Positions 54,416-62,658 of a stretch of DNA of 64,000 nucleotides are shown here, in pieces. The notes beneath the pieces were generated by a model. That model saw only the letters and a program-made list of their open reading frames with translations. It was not told the DNA's origin and ran no database searches. Numbering within the stretch: the first letter of the stretch is position 1; each line of letters begins with the position of its first letter. Source of the DNA: Bacillus sp. ZZV12-4809 (lineage in GTDB: Bacteria; Bacillota; Bacilli; Bacillales; Cytobacillaceae); assembly GCF_009849585.1 (NCBI RefSeq), contig NZ_VCRN01000014.1, forward strand, positions 1-64,000, read 5' to 3'. Made by a program: the position numbers and the translations under genes.

Positions 54416-54517
54416 AACGATATTTTTATCGTTAGCGGATTCAGACAAACACTTTAGCCTTTGGGCTTGATCTGCAGACACTACCTTTGTGTCTAAAAAT
54501 CATCCCAAAGGCTTTTT
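54416..54517 (+). ncRNA. Structured RNA leader element, copy C
   Basis: Hairpin AACGATA/TATCGTT (54416-54433), then AGCGG (54434-54438), then 18 bases, then GCCTTTG (54457-54463). An inner hairpin AGACAC/GTGTCT follows. AGCCTTTGGG pairs perfectly with CCCAAAGGCT (54504-54513) before six T residues. This copy has the strongest terminator of the three. Confidence 0.72.
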
Positions 54518-54580
54518 TGTGTTTGTTATGAATAAAGAACTTTAATACACTAAATAATTTTGGGAAGGTAGGTATTAGAT

Positions 54581-54835
54581 ATGAGTTCTCTTGTGGTTAA
54601 ACCAGCAATGGAGGAATGTATTTACAAAATGAGTGAGGGGTATCTTCTATCAGCAGCAGAAGGTCAGATGATTTATGCTACCCTGTGTAGTGAATTTGAT
54701 GAACATTCTTCAACTCGATTCGAAGACATTAACCATGATCTTATTCGTGGTGCATTGCAAAAGTTAGAGGACAATGATTTATTGACCGTAAAGGAAAGTA
54801 TTGAGGTTTCTAAACGGTTAAAGAAGATTGGATAG
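54581..54835 (+). CDS. Hypothetical protein, 84 aa
   Basis: A small, mainly helical acidic protein with no known domain. GGGAAGGTAGG precedes the ATG. Its expression depends on read-through of leader copy C. Confidence 0.5.
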   Translation: MSSLVVKPAMEECIYKMSEGYLLSAAEGQMIYATLCSEFDEHSSTRFEDINHDLIRGALQKLEDNDLLTVKESIEVSKRLKKIG

Positions 54836-54918
54836 TTTTTTGCCATGATTCAGTTATGAGAAGTTGGAACTAAAAAACTTTAATAAAGGCTATTGCAATT
54901 ATTAGTGGAGAAATCAAA

Positions 54919-54948
54919 GCAAAGAAAGGTTACTTTCTTTGCTTTTTT
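54919..54948 (+). terminator. Leader terminator before the 54972 gene
   Basis: A 10-bp perfect stem (GCAAAGAAAG with CTTTCTTTGC) and a six-T run end 24 bases before the ATG and directly in front of the AGGAGG site. Confidence 0.78.
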
Positions 54949-54971
54949 CTATTTTCAGGAGGCTATTTTAT

Positions 54972-55667
54972 ATGAACTATCCTATTAAAAAACCTTATGA
55001 AGTACTAACTAAAATTGGTTCTTCGTATGAATTAACTATCTTAGAAGAAGTTTGTACTGCCGGAAATAAAACCTTTGTTATTAAGGGCGAACTCAGAGGC
55101 TGGGAACATGATGATGGGGCGCTCTATGCTGTTATTTGGGAACATGGAGAATCACGAGGGGAACCCTATCATATTGATGATATTCTTGCTGTTAGTCCTC
55201 TCCGAAGTATGTTTTTTACACCCTATAAAGGGAGAAGCGTAACAGCTGGTCAGCTAGTCGATTGCTATCGCAACCTTCATACAGATAACGGATATAGCAT
55301 TCGTTGTGCAAAAACTGGGTTGGTTTTGGCACATTGTAGTACTGTCCAATTAAAAAACGCTAAATTCGTAGTTTCTGAAGGGGGAAGACAAAAAACAGTC
55401 CAAGAAAAGCGGAGACGTGTGCACGCCTATATTAGAGGAGAATTAGTTTCCTACAATGAGCATGTTCCAATGGGGTTTAAAAAAGTACTCTATAACCCTT
55501 ACCATACACCGCTATTTACTGACGAAAAAACGAATAAACCCATATATAACGCAGAAGATGTTTTTTGCAGCGGAAAATATGCATATTATTCGGGTGGTGA
55601 AAATGATGCTTACTCAATTTCCGAAATGGATGATCAAGACCAGGGGCAACTTTCCTTATGCTTTTAG
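54972..55667 (+). CDS. Hypothetical protein, 231 aa
   Basis: Not recognised. A soluble, tyrosine-rich alpha/beta protein with cysteines at several positions (EEVCTAG, DCYRN, IRCAKTG, AHCSTV). The start is set by AGGAGG. It is the first gene of a run that includes a PP-loop enzyme, a DNA methyltransferase and a TGT-like protein. Its end overlaps the 55603 gene by 65 bases in another frame. Confidence 0.55.
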   Translation: MNYPIKKPYEVLTKIGSSYELTILEEVCTAGNKTFVIKGELRGWEHDDGALYAVIWEHGESRGEPYHIDDILAVSPLRSMFFTPYKGRSVTAGQLVDCYRNLHTDNGYSIRCAKTGLVLAHCSTVQLKNAKFVVSEGGRQKTVQEKRRRVHAYIRGELVSYNEHVPMGFKKVLYNPYHTPLFTDEKTNKPIYNAEDVFCSGKYAYYSGGENDAYSISEMDDQDQGQLSLCF

Positions 55668-55998
55668 AAACCTTCGTTGTAAAGATGGCTTCAATATTGC
55701 TGTAAGAGTTGGATTCGATGGAGTTATCGCCTATGGAAAAAACGGAAATGCTCCTAATTTCTTTATTATGAGCCAGGAAACCTTCGCATCCTTTGAAGAT
55801 TTTAAAGGGAGTAGTGGTGAAGGTTTTCGTCCCTTTGAAGTAGGTTGTGTTTCCTTAAACGGGCACCCTTGGTTTGCTGAATGCTTTTATAATCCTGGAC
55901 TCCTGGAAGAGGATTTTATTGAGTTGAAAGAAGTTCTATTAACTTTTTACCAACTATCCAAGGACAATGAACAGGTGAGTTATAAAGGGGTCTCATGA
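55603..55998 (+). CDS. Hypothetical protein, 131 aa
   Basis: Starts inside the end of the 54972 gene. The ATG at 55603 follows GGTGGTGAAA; the ATG at 55630 is an alternative. A strand-rich protein (GFNIAVRVGFDGVIAYGKNG). Unknown family. The overlap suggests coupled translation with its neighbour. Confidence 0.5.
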   Translation: MMLTQFPKWMIKTRGNFPYAFRNLRCKDGFNIAVRVGFDGVIAYGKNGNAPNFFIMSQETFASFEDFKGSSGEGFRPFEVGCVSLNGHPWFAECFYNPGLLEEDFIELKEVLLTFYQLSKDNEQVSYKGVS

Positions 55999-56053
55999 AT
56001 ATAGAGTACCCGTAAATTATAGACAAACTGATGAAAAACTGGAGGATCAGAAG

Positions 56054-57088
56054 ATGAGGAATCATATTATTATGTTCAGCGGAGGGCTTTCTAGCTTCTC
56101 CGTTGTTGATTATGTAAAAGAAACATATCCGGAGGACAATATTTTATTATATTTTAATGATACCTTATGGGAATCTGAGGACTTGTATCGGTTCATTTAT
56201 GAAGTATCGGATAAACTTGAATTGCCTCTGCTAACACATAGCATGGGCTTGACACCCATTCAGCTTATGTTTGAGCAGAAGGTCGTATTTAATAATCGAA
56301 TAGGCAATTGTTCTAAGTATCTAAAAATGAAAGTGGCCGGAGATTTCTTGATAAAAGGGAAAGTTCCAAAGATTGAAAAGTGGCATAACAAACAATTCCT
56401 TAAAAGCGAGGATTTTGTTAAGGATGCAACCTTATACTTTGGAATATCATTCGTAGAGGCCCACAGAGTAAAGGGTATTGAGAAGAACTGGGGCAAGAAC
56501 TTCAACGTGCGGTTTCCCCTGATTGAATATTTTATTGATAACCAGGAAGTATTAGAGAAATGGGACATCAAAATTCCCATTTTATACGATTTAGGATTTA
56601 GTCACAACAACTGCAATGGCAAGTGCGTAAAAGCGGGGATGGCTCATTTTAAAAGGCTACGAGAAAAAATGCCCGATGTTTTTAACAAGCTAGTTGAACA
56701 GGAACATTATATAAAACTTTATGTTTCTGAATACCACTATATTAAAAACTTAGACGTGGATGGCTTAGATGATGAGGTTAAAGCATTGTGGCATAGAAAC
56801 CTTGATGATTGTTATAGGGACTACTTTTACGATAGAGCAAGTAGACCAAAAGTTTACATTCCTACTGATCTAACCATTAACCAATATAGCTTTATGAAAA
56901 GAAATGGAGGCCCATATCCATTATCTAAATTCGGTAGAGAGTTAAGCGGTTGGAAAGGATGGAGTGAAGAAGAGGAGTTCGACCTAAAATTTGACGAAGC
57001 CGGCTGTAGCTGCTTTGTGGATTTCGGTCCGAATTCTGAGGGTGACTTTTTTGAGGATGAAAATTTTCAAGTAGCAATGGCTATTTAG
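56054..57088 (+). CDS. PP-loop/PAPS-reductase-like enzyme
   Basis: A 344-residue protein of the adenine nucleotide alpha-hydrolase (PAPS reductase-like) family. The PP-loop FSGGLSSF is at residues 8-15. A cysteine pair CNGKCVKAG near residue 188 could coordinate metal or carry sulfur. Phage and plasmid members of this family adenylate or thiolate substrates; DndC of DNA phosphorothioation is a distant relative. Next to a C5-methyltransferase it may take part in DNA or nucleotide modification (inference). The ATG follows CTGGAGGA. Confidence 0.7.
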   Translation: MRNHIIMFSGGLSSFSVVDYVKETYPEDNILLYFNDTLWESEDLYRFIYEVSDKLELPLLTHSMGLTPIQLMFEQKVVFNNRIGNCSKYLKMKVAGDFLIKGKVPKIEKWHNKQFLKSEDFVKDATLYFGISFVEAHRVKGIEKNWGKNFNVRFPLIEYFIDNQEVLEKWDIKIPILYDLGFSHNNCNGKCVKAGMAHFKRLREKMPDVFNKLVEQEHYIKLYVSEYHYIKNLDVDGLDDEVKALWHRNLDDCYRDYFYDRASRPKVYIPTDLTINQYSFMKRNGGPYPLSKFGRELSGWKGWSEEEEFDLKFDEAGCSCFVDFGPNSEGDFFEDENFQVAMAI

Positions 57089-57115
57089 GTAATCAGAAAT
57101 CTAAAAAATTTAAAG

Positions 57116-57146
57116 AGACAGAATCGTGATTGCGGTTCTGTCTTTC
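57116..57146 (+). terminator. Leader terminator before the methyltransferase gene
   Basis: An 8-bp stem (AGACAGAA with TTCTGTCT) and a T-rich tail end 24 bases before the ATG, just before TTGGAGG. It may also end the 56054 gene. Confidence 0.65.
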
Positions 57147-57169
57147 TATATATAAATTGGAGGATACTC

Positions 57170-58570
57170 ATGAGCAAGAATATCAAGCTGATTAGAAATT
57201 TAAGGACAAGTGTTAACAAATACGGTAATCCTAGAATTTTCTTAGAACCTACTGTATTGGAAGCAGGGAACTTTAATGTTGGAGAATCTATTTCTTATAC
57301 CTATACGAATCAAGCCTTAATAATAATAAAAGCTGACGATACTCCGTATAAGGTAGCAAAGAGGAAGCGTCCTTCATGGCCAGCTCATAGACCGCTTATA
57401 GACTATTCAAATGGAGATTTAGCTGTATTGTTCACCAAAAAAGAAAAAATCGATATTTTGGTATCCGATTCTCTTATTGTAATCAGGAAAGAACAGAGCT
57501 TTGACCTTTGTGTCATAAAACAACCACTGTTGGGTGGTTCCGATCCATTACAGAAACTTACTTTTGCAAGCTATCCGAGTGGAGCAGGCATTGCTAGTGC
57601 TGCTTTAGAAAGTACTGGTTATTTTGAATCAAAAATGGGTGCCGATGTTTGGGATATAGCAATAGATTCCTATTTGCATAATTTCTCAAATGGTAGTAGT
57701 TATTTTGGTGATATTCGTTCCCTTAATCCATCTTATATTCCTTCAGTTGACGTTACCTGGTTGAGCCCTCCATGTGTGGAATTTAGCTCAATAGGGCTAT
57801 TAAAAGGCGGTGTAACCGAGGGGTTGGGAGCGCACTTTGCGCGTATCGTAATGGCTTCTAATTGTAAGGCCATTATTATCGAGCAAGTGCCAGCATATTT
57901 CCGCAGCAGATCCTTTGAACATTTAAAAGGTTTACTTGCTCCCATGTTTCCTAACTGGCATGTAAGCATGATTGATGCTTATGATATGGGTTCAGTTTCC
58001 GGGAGAAAACGGGGATACGCAGTCGCAGCTGTAGAAGGAGTGGACTTTCAGTTTCCAAAGGTTCCAAAGTTACCGGACCACAGACGCTTAACAGTAGGCC
58101 AGGTGATCGGGAAAGATTGGGAAAAAGGAGACTGGAGAGAAATTAAAGGGACCGTTATGGAGCATCTTCTTAATCGAAGCGGTAACAACAATTTTACAGC
58201 TGAGAAAAATCGAACTTTAGTGAGTCTAAATGATAAACGAATATCTTGTATTATCGCCAATTACTCTAAAATCAATGTTACTTCAAGTCATCTCAAACAT
58301 CCTGATAATCCGAATTTATGGAGGTTGTTTAGGTCTGATGAACTTGCTAGTTTTCTAGACGTTCCGGAGGACTTTTCATTTCCTGACTTTATTTCTGAGA
58401 GCCAGCGCACGTCATTATTGGGACAGTCAGTAGCAGCTAACGTTGTGAAAGCAATAGGGATTGAAGTTGCTTTTTCATTGATGAAACAAAAAGTTAGTAC
58501 CGCTGTCCGGAGGCAACCAGTGATACCTCTTCAGGAGAATTCCAATAAACAACTGTCTTTTATTATTTAA
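57170..58570 (+). CDS. DNA cytosine-5 methyltransferase, divergent
   Basis: A 466-residue enzyme predicted to methylate C5 of cytosine in DNA. After an N-terminal region of about 125 residues without known motifs, motif I reads FASYPSGAGIASAALE near 143. The catalytic motif IV LSPPCVEFS is near 205. The usual ENV of motif VI reads IIEQVPAY near 240. The C-terminal motif X is LLGQSVAANVV near 425. The ENV to EQV change and the long N-terminus set it apart from Bacillus restriction methylases. No restriction enzyme gene is next to it, so it is probably a solitary protective or regulatory methylase. Confidence 0.85.
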   Translation: MSKNIKLIRNLRTSVNKYGNPRIFLEPTVLEAGNFNVGESISYTYTNQALIIIKADDTPYKVAKRKRPSWPAHRPLIDYSNGDLAVLFTKKEKIDILVSDSLIVIRKEQSFDLCVIKQPLLGGSDPLQKLTFASYPSGAGIASAALESTGYFESKMGADVWDIAIDSYLHNFSNGSSYFGDIRSLNPSYIPSVDVTWLSPPCVEFSSIGLLKGGVTEGLGAHFARIVMASNCKAIIIEQVPAYFRSRSFEHLKGLLAPMFPNWHVSMIDAYDMGSVSGRKRGYAVAAVEGVDFQFPKVPKLPDHRRLTVGQVIGKDWEKGDWREIKGTVMEHLLNRSGNNNFTAEKNRTLVSLNDKRISCIIANYSKINVTSSHLKHPDNPNLWRLFRSDELASFLDVPEDFSFPDFISESQRTSLLGQSVAANVVKAIGIEVAFSLMKQKVSTAVRRQPVIPLQENSNKQLSFII

Positions 58571-58587
58571 GCGTAAGGAGTGTATGA

Positions 58588-59025
58588 ATGATGCTATCCA
58601 AAAAACATAAAGAAACGGCCAAGGACACTATCCAATCATATATAGAATTTACACCGCTTACAGTAGAAGCAATTAATGAGGGATGTTGTGATGAGTTTGC
58701 GGAATATTTAAACGAACAATATACCAGAGCGGGATTAAGTGTACACCAAACCTTCTGTACATTTGATTTTATATCACCTAACGCCGACTATAGTGGGAAT
58801 TGTGAACATATGAAAAATTGGCAAGAGGATGTTATGGCATTACTTGGTGTACCATCCGACTATTTTCAAAAATATCGTAAACAAGTAGAAGCCGTTGATC
58901 CAAGAGGAATGGTTTTATATCATGTATGGTTATTCGATGGGGAACATCATTACGACGTTACGTGCTTAGAAGGTGTTAAAAACCCATTGGAATTACCCTT
59001 CTTTCAAAAGTTTACGAAGGGATAA
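58588..59025 (+). CDS. Hypothetical protein with cysteine/histidine arrangement, 145 aa
   Basis: Unknown family. The segment EGCCDEFAEYL near residue 31 followed by YHVWLFDGEHHYDVTCLEG near 112 resembles the Cys-His-Asp order of papain-like (transglutaminase/NlpC-type) folds. The resemblance is only by eye. It follows the methyltransferase by 17 bases with AAGGAG and belongs to the same operon. Confidence 0.55.
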   Translation: MMLSKKHKETAKDTIQSYIEFTPLTVEAINEGCCDEFAEYLNEQYTRAGLSVHQTFCTFDFISPNADYSGNCEHMKNWQEDVMALLGVPSDYFQKYRKQVEAVDPRGMVLYHVWLFDGEHHYDVTCLEGVKNPLELPFFQKFTKG

Positions 59026-59202
59026 AAGACGAAATTGATAAAAAAAGAGTGTAGGATATGTTGAATGTTACGGCAATTGAATAAGTCGAATCAGTGAAGA
59101 TGGGTCCTGGAACAGTCCATTAAGAGAAAGAACCGATAAAGCTCCAACCTGCCCCACGAAAAGGTGGGTTAAGAATATTAGTTAGAGAAGGAGAAATGAG
59201 CA

Positions 59203-59379
59203 ATGGAAATATTCCTAAATTTGCTAAGTATGCCATCATTTTGGCTGCTAGTAGCTGGAGTAATCGGATTGATAATAGTCATTAAGGTAATTCGTTCAGT
59301 AATTGGCGCAGTAATAGGGCTGATTTTCACGCTAATAGGAGCTATTAGAATATATTTATTCATCAGTGACAAATTCTAA
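59203..59379 (+). CDS. Small membrane protein, 58 aa
   Basis: Two hydrophobic helices spanning most of the protein (FWLLVAGVIGLIIVIKVI and VIGAVIGLIFTLIGAI). The ATG follows GAAGGAG by ten bases. Unknown role; phage-type holins have similar size, but nothing else supports that. Confidence 0.5.
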   Translation: MEIFLNLLSMPSFWLLVAGVIGLIIVIKVIRSVIGAVIGLIFTLIGAIRIYLFISDKF

Positions 59380-59395
59380 AATATATCAATTGGAG

Positions 59396-59422
59396 AGGAA
59401 GAGTGAAGACTCTTCCTTTTTT
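59396..59422 (+). terminator. Terminator between 59203 and 59440
   Basis: A 9-bp stem AGGAAGAGT with ACTCTTCCT and a six-T run lie directly before the GAGGAGG site of the 59440 gene and 17 bases after the small membrane gene. Confidence 0.8.
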
Positions 59423-59439
59423 ATGAGGAGGTATTTAGT

Positions 59440-60606
59440 ATGTATAACGAATATAAGCTAGATGCTAGAAAGATAGAACGACAATTTAAGCGGATGTTAG
59501 TAAAGAAAGGAACATTTCATACTGCCCAAGGATGTAAAAACTATTTAGTTGATTACGGGAAGACATACCTAGAATTTAAAAGTGAAAAAGGAGTGACACC
59601 GCAAAAAATCAAAAGAAATACTATTCGACGGGCCATTAGCTTCTTCTTTTTTAAGCGGACAGCAGTTCGAAAGGATTTTGATAGATATTCTTCTTTTACA
59701 TCGGCTTTATTTGGTATCATCCTACAATGTTTTAAAGATACGGCCAGGTTACTTAAATTAAGAACTGGATTATTTCGTATTTCCCTTGTTGGTACACGAT
59801 TCTTCTTTTCAGGGCTTGAAAGGGATCCGGCAATGCTCAAAGTTCTCAAAGAACTAAATGGAAAATACGTCTTATTTAACTACAAAAGCATTTCGGAATC
59901 ACCACAATGTCTTCAAATGCTCGATACTTATGATTTATATTGTGTTGTAGATAGTGGTGCATTTTCTATCTTTAATAAGAAGAGAAAAACATCGAAACAA
60001 TTATTTCAACAAAGTAATTTATTCGAAAATGAAAAGTTGGATGAAATGACTTTAGAGGGATACGCTCAATTCATAAACTCTCATAAGAGTAACAAACGAA
60101 TACTAGGTTTTTTCCCATTAGATTGTATTGGGGATCCTGATCAGACTAAAGTAAACTATGGAAGATTAAAAGAGCTTACAGATGCTAACATCTTTCCGGT
60201 TTGGCAGATTACAGACTCTTTAGAGGCTTTGGATCAATTGGTTGAGGAAGAGCCTGAGATAATTGGATTAGGCGGTTGTATACCTTTTCTGAGCAGCAGA
60301 AAACATATTGTTAGGGGTATACTCGATCAAGTAACAAAGAGACACCCTAATGTTTGTTTTCATGGATTAGGCTTAGCAGATGAAATGCTCCTAGAGTTTA
60401 ATCTATTCTCTGCAGACTCCACAAGCTTTCTTAATGCAAGAAAGTGGGAAGGGGGAAACAAGATATATCTTTCAAATGGCGAGCGGATTAATGCTCCTGA
60501 ATCAATGTCCATAATAGATATAATCAAACAAAATATTCAGTTTTTATTAGGACTTGAAGAAATAAAAAGCAGGCAGTTATCTTTTCCAGAACTGCTAGTG
60601 TGTTAA
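59440..60606 (+). CDS. TGT/DpdA-like protein
   Basis: A 388-residue protein. Residues 125-370 look like a TIM barrel with features of tRNA-guanine transglycosylase-like enzymes: VVDSGAFSIF near 169, then LDCIGDPDQTKVNYGR, then PVWQI, EEPEIIGLGGC and HGLGLADEMLLEF near 308, followed by SADSTSFLNARKW. Phage DpdA enzymes, which insert 7-deazaguanines into DNA, share this style. Unlike tRNA TGT, the zinc-binding motif is not evident. The N-terminal 120 residues are basic and may bind nucleic acid. No queuosine-precursor genes lie in the window, so a substrate is not shown. Confidence 0.55.
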   Translation: MYNEYKLDARKIERQFKRMLVKKGTFHTAQGCKNYLVDYGKTYLEFKSEKGVTPQKIKRNTIRRAISFFFFKRTAVRKDFDRYSSFTSALFGIILQCFKDTARLLKLRTGLFRISLVGTRFFFSGLERDPAMLKVLKELNGKYVLFNYKSISESPQCLQMLDTYDLYCVVDSGAFSIFNKKRKTSKQLFQQSNLFENEKLDEMTLEGYAQFINSHKSNKRILGFFPLDCIGDPDQTKVNYGRLKELTDANIFPVWQITDSLEALDQLVEEEPEIIGLGGCIPFLSSRKHIVRGILDQVTKRHPNVCFHGLGLADEMLLEFNLFSADSTSFLNARKWEGGNKIYLSNGERINAPESMSIIDIIKQNIQFLLGLEEIKSRQLSFPELLVC

Positions 60607-60617
60607 ATGCCAATTTT

Positions 60618-60642
60618 GCTGACCTCTTGGTCGGCTTTTTTT
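60618..60642 (+). terminator. Intrinsic terminator
   Basis: A 7-bp stem (GCTGACC with GGTCGGC) and seven T residues close the modification-like operon. Confidence 0.85.
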
Positions 60643-60745
60643 AATACCAAGAAAATTTTATTGTGAAATTCTACAATAAAAATTATTAGTGTTCTTATGA
60701 TGAAGATAGGAGTTAAAACTCTACACTTAACCTTTGGGAGGAAAT

Positions 60746-61651
60746 ATGAACATGAACAAGAAATTATTGAGCATTACTCTGGCTTCCGCAATAACTTTTA
60801 GTGGAGCCGCAGCATTACCAACAGGAGCTTCTGCTGCCTCAAATTTATCGAGTAACTTAGGAGTAGTTGAAATTAGTACCAGCCTAATAAAAACCGAGGT
60901 AGCAGCATTTGATGAGTTTCAAAAAGCAACCTGGGAAAATATTAATATTGGTACTAAAAAAGCGGGTGAAATGAACAAATTCCAGATCGAACTTGCAGAG
61001 ATTCAAAAACTTGCGAAAGTAAAAGACGCTGAAGTAAATCTTGAAAGAGCAAAAGCAGAGTTCAATCAATTAAGAACTAAAAATCCTCAATTAGCGAAAC
61101 AAAAACTTGATGAAGCCCATAGGAAGTTTGAGCAAGCAAGAGTAAGAGCCGGAGAAGAGTTTAAGCTTCAAGCACAGAAAATACAGACTGATTTCGCAAG
61201 AGAGAGAAGCAAAATTAAATCAATGACTTCACAAAACGATAAAGTGATGAAAGATAAGGGCACTAAGGTTCGGAAGACAACTGGCGTTGAAGAGGTACAA
61301 AATGCTATTGTACTAGTCAATGAGTATAAAAATAATAAGGTGGATAGTATTCAGGATTATGCAGTAGCCGAAAAAGAAACAAATAAAATCTCTGCTCAAA
61401 TTTTAGAGCGCGAATATTTTATCAGCAAATTAGATACAGAAATCATGAAAATAAAAAATAATTTAAGTGATAAAGGGTACCGCGCTAAAATGGATGCTTT
61501 GAATAAAGAATACCAGCTGCAGAGCAATAAATTGCAAGAGCAATATGCAAAAATTAGAGTTAATGAGAATCAGCGTTACCAAGCGGTCAATAAACGGGCC
61601 CAAGATTCAATTTCCTTATTAAAACTAAGGCTCAAGACAATTAGTAAGTAA
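60746..61651 (+). CDS. Secreted coiled-coil protein
   Basis: A 301-residue exported protein. The signal peptide runs to about residue 31 (ASA-ASN). The mature part is almost all helical coiled coil with heptads (KDAEVNLERAKAEFNQLRTKN; KLDEAHRKFEQARVRAGEEF). No catalytic domain is seen. GGGAGGAA lies before the ATG at 60746; the ATG at 60752 is also possible. It may be a cell-surface structural or adhesion component of the transfer apparatus. It is followed by another secreted coiled-coil protein at 62659. Confidence 0.68.
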   Translation: MNMNKKLLSITLASAITFSGAAALPTGASAASNLSSNLGVVEISTSLIKTEVAAFDEFQKATWENINIGTKKAGEMNKFQIELAEIQKLAKVKDAEVNLERAKAEFNQLRTKNPQLAKQKLDEAHRKFEQARVRAGEEFKLQAQKIQTDFARERSKIKSMTSQNDKVMKDKGTKVRKTTGVEEVQNAIVLVNEYKNNKVDSIQDYAVAEKETNKISAQILEREYFISKLDTEIMKIKNNLSDKGYRAKMDALNKEYQLQSNKLQEQYAKIRVNENQRYQAVNKRAQDSISLLKLRLKTISK

Positions 61652-61712
61652 TTATTGTTTTATCCTTTATTAGATATATGGTAATCTAGTTTTAATTAAA
61701 CATATCTAATGG

Positions 61713-61771
61713 GAGAACCCACATTACAGAATGCATTAACCTCATTCTGTAATTGTGGGTTCTCTTTTTTT
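61713..61771 (+). terminator. Leader terminator before the 61808 gene
   Basis: A long stem of about 20 bp (61713-61733 with 61743-61764) and a T run end 37 bases before the ATG. It is more than 60 bases after the previous stop. Confidence 0.82.
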
Positions 61772-61807
61772 GTATTTAAAACGAGGATAAATTATAGGAG
61801 GATAAAG

Positions 61808-62035
61808 ATGATAAAAAAATTAGATAGAAAATCGAAGGCACAAGTCGGTGAAGAAATCTTATTCACAAGACAAGGAAAGGAGCATGAAGGAATAGTTTAT
61901 AAAGTACAGGACAACAGTGTCCTTGTGGTAATTTCAAATGATTCTAAGGAGTGTTTAGGTTACGAAAATAACAACACTGTGGTTGCTCATAAAAACTACT
62001 GTGTGTTGAAACCAGCTAAAAGATTTCACAATTAA
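61808..62035 (+). CDS. DUF2187 family protein
   Basis: A 75-residue KOW/SH3-like small protein: AQVGEEILFTRQGKEHEGIV, then DNSVLVVISNDSKE, then TVVAHKNYCVL. This matches the DUF2187 family common in Bacillus. The ATG follows TAGGAGGA; the longer frame runs back through the leader terminator. Confidence 0.75.
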   Translation: MIKKLDRKSKAQVGEEILFTRQGKEHEGIVYKVQDNSVLVVISNDSKECLGYENNNTVVAHKNYCVLKPAKRFHN

Positions 62036-62093
62036 AAAACATCACATTATGATATTTTAATAAGATTATGAATTTGCGTTTTTGGAGGCAACT

Positions 62094-62417
62094 GTGGAAC
62101 TGAAAAAACAGATTGATCATTTAGATCATAAAAGAACTAACGAGAATACTGAAATCGTAAATTTAAAAGAAATTCACAGGAGAAAATGGATAAGGCTGCA
62201 GCTCGAATTGAATAATTCATCTATTCCCCGAACAATGTATGAGTCCTTAGAGAGAATATATTTTTTCCTTATACAACACTCGAATCTCAAAAGCATTGAT
62301 TTTATAGATACTGATTGTCTTATCAAGTATATAATGCAAAATGCAAAGAAAGAGTTCAAAGACGTTACCCTTAAACAAACCATTAAAGATATAAAGCATC
62401 TACAACATTTCCTATAA
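62094..62417 (+). CDS. Hypothetical protein, 107 aa
   Basis: A helical basic protein, start GTG at 62094 with GGAGG six bases upstream. No family recognised. About 240 bases without a gene follow, holding only the next leader. Confidence 0.5.
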   Translation: MELKKQIDHLDHKRTNENTEIVNLKEIHRRKWIRLQLELNNSSIPRTMYESLERIYFFLIQHSNLKSIDFIDTDCLIKYIMQNAKKEFKDVTLKQTIKDIKHLQHFL

Positions 62418-62592
62418 ATATTAGAGGGATTAAGCACCCACCCAAAATTGATCTCTCTCTCCAAAATATAGACTTATGGACAAGACTATAATACTCTCGA
62501 TCTTAACAATCATTCCAAAAGGACCAATCTTGTAGGTGGATGTAATTTACGCTATGATATATTTAATAGAATATTAAACTATAAAATGGGAA

Positions 62593-62644
62593 TCCCCCAA
62601 GAGTACGCAGTAACCACCTTACTGTGTCTCTTGGGGGTTTTTTG
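62593..62644 (+). terminator. Leader terminator before the wall-hydrolase gene
   Basis: A 20-bp stem (62593-62612 with 62619-62638, with wobble pairs) and a seven-T run end 15 bases before the ATG, immediately ahead of the GGAGG site. It is one of the clearest attenuator-type leaders in the window. Confidence 0.85.
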
Positions 62645-62658
62645 TTTGGAGGTAAGTC

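Noticed and set aside
59040-59200. Possible small RNA or peptide between 59025 and 59203
   Set aside because: Only a weak CCCCAC/GTGGG hairpin and very short frames were seen, with no promoter or terminator to define a gene.
59203-59379. Calling the small two-helix membrane protein a holin
   Set aside because: Size and hydrophobicity alone are not enough, and no endolysin-type gene is next to it.
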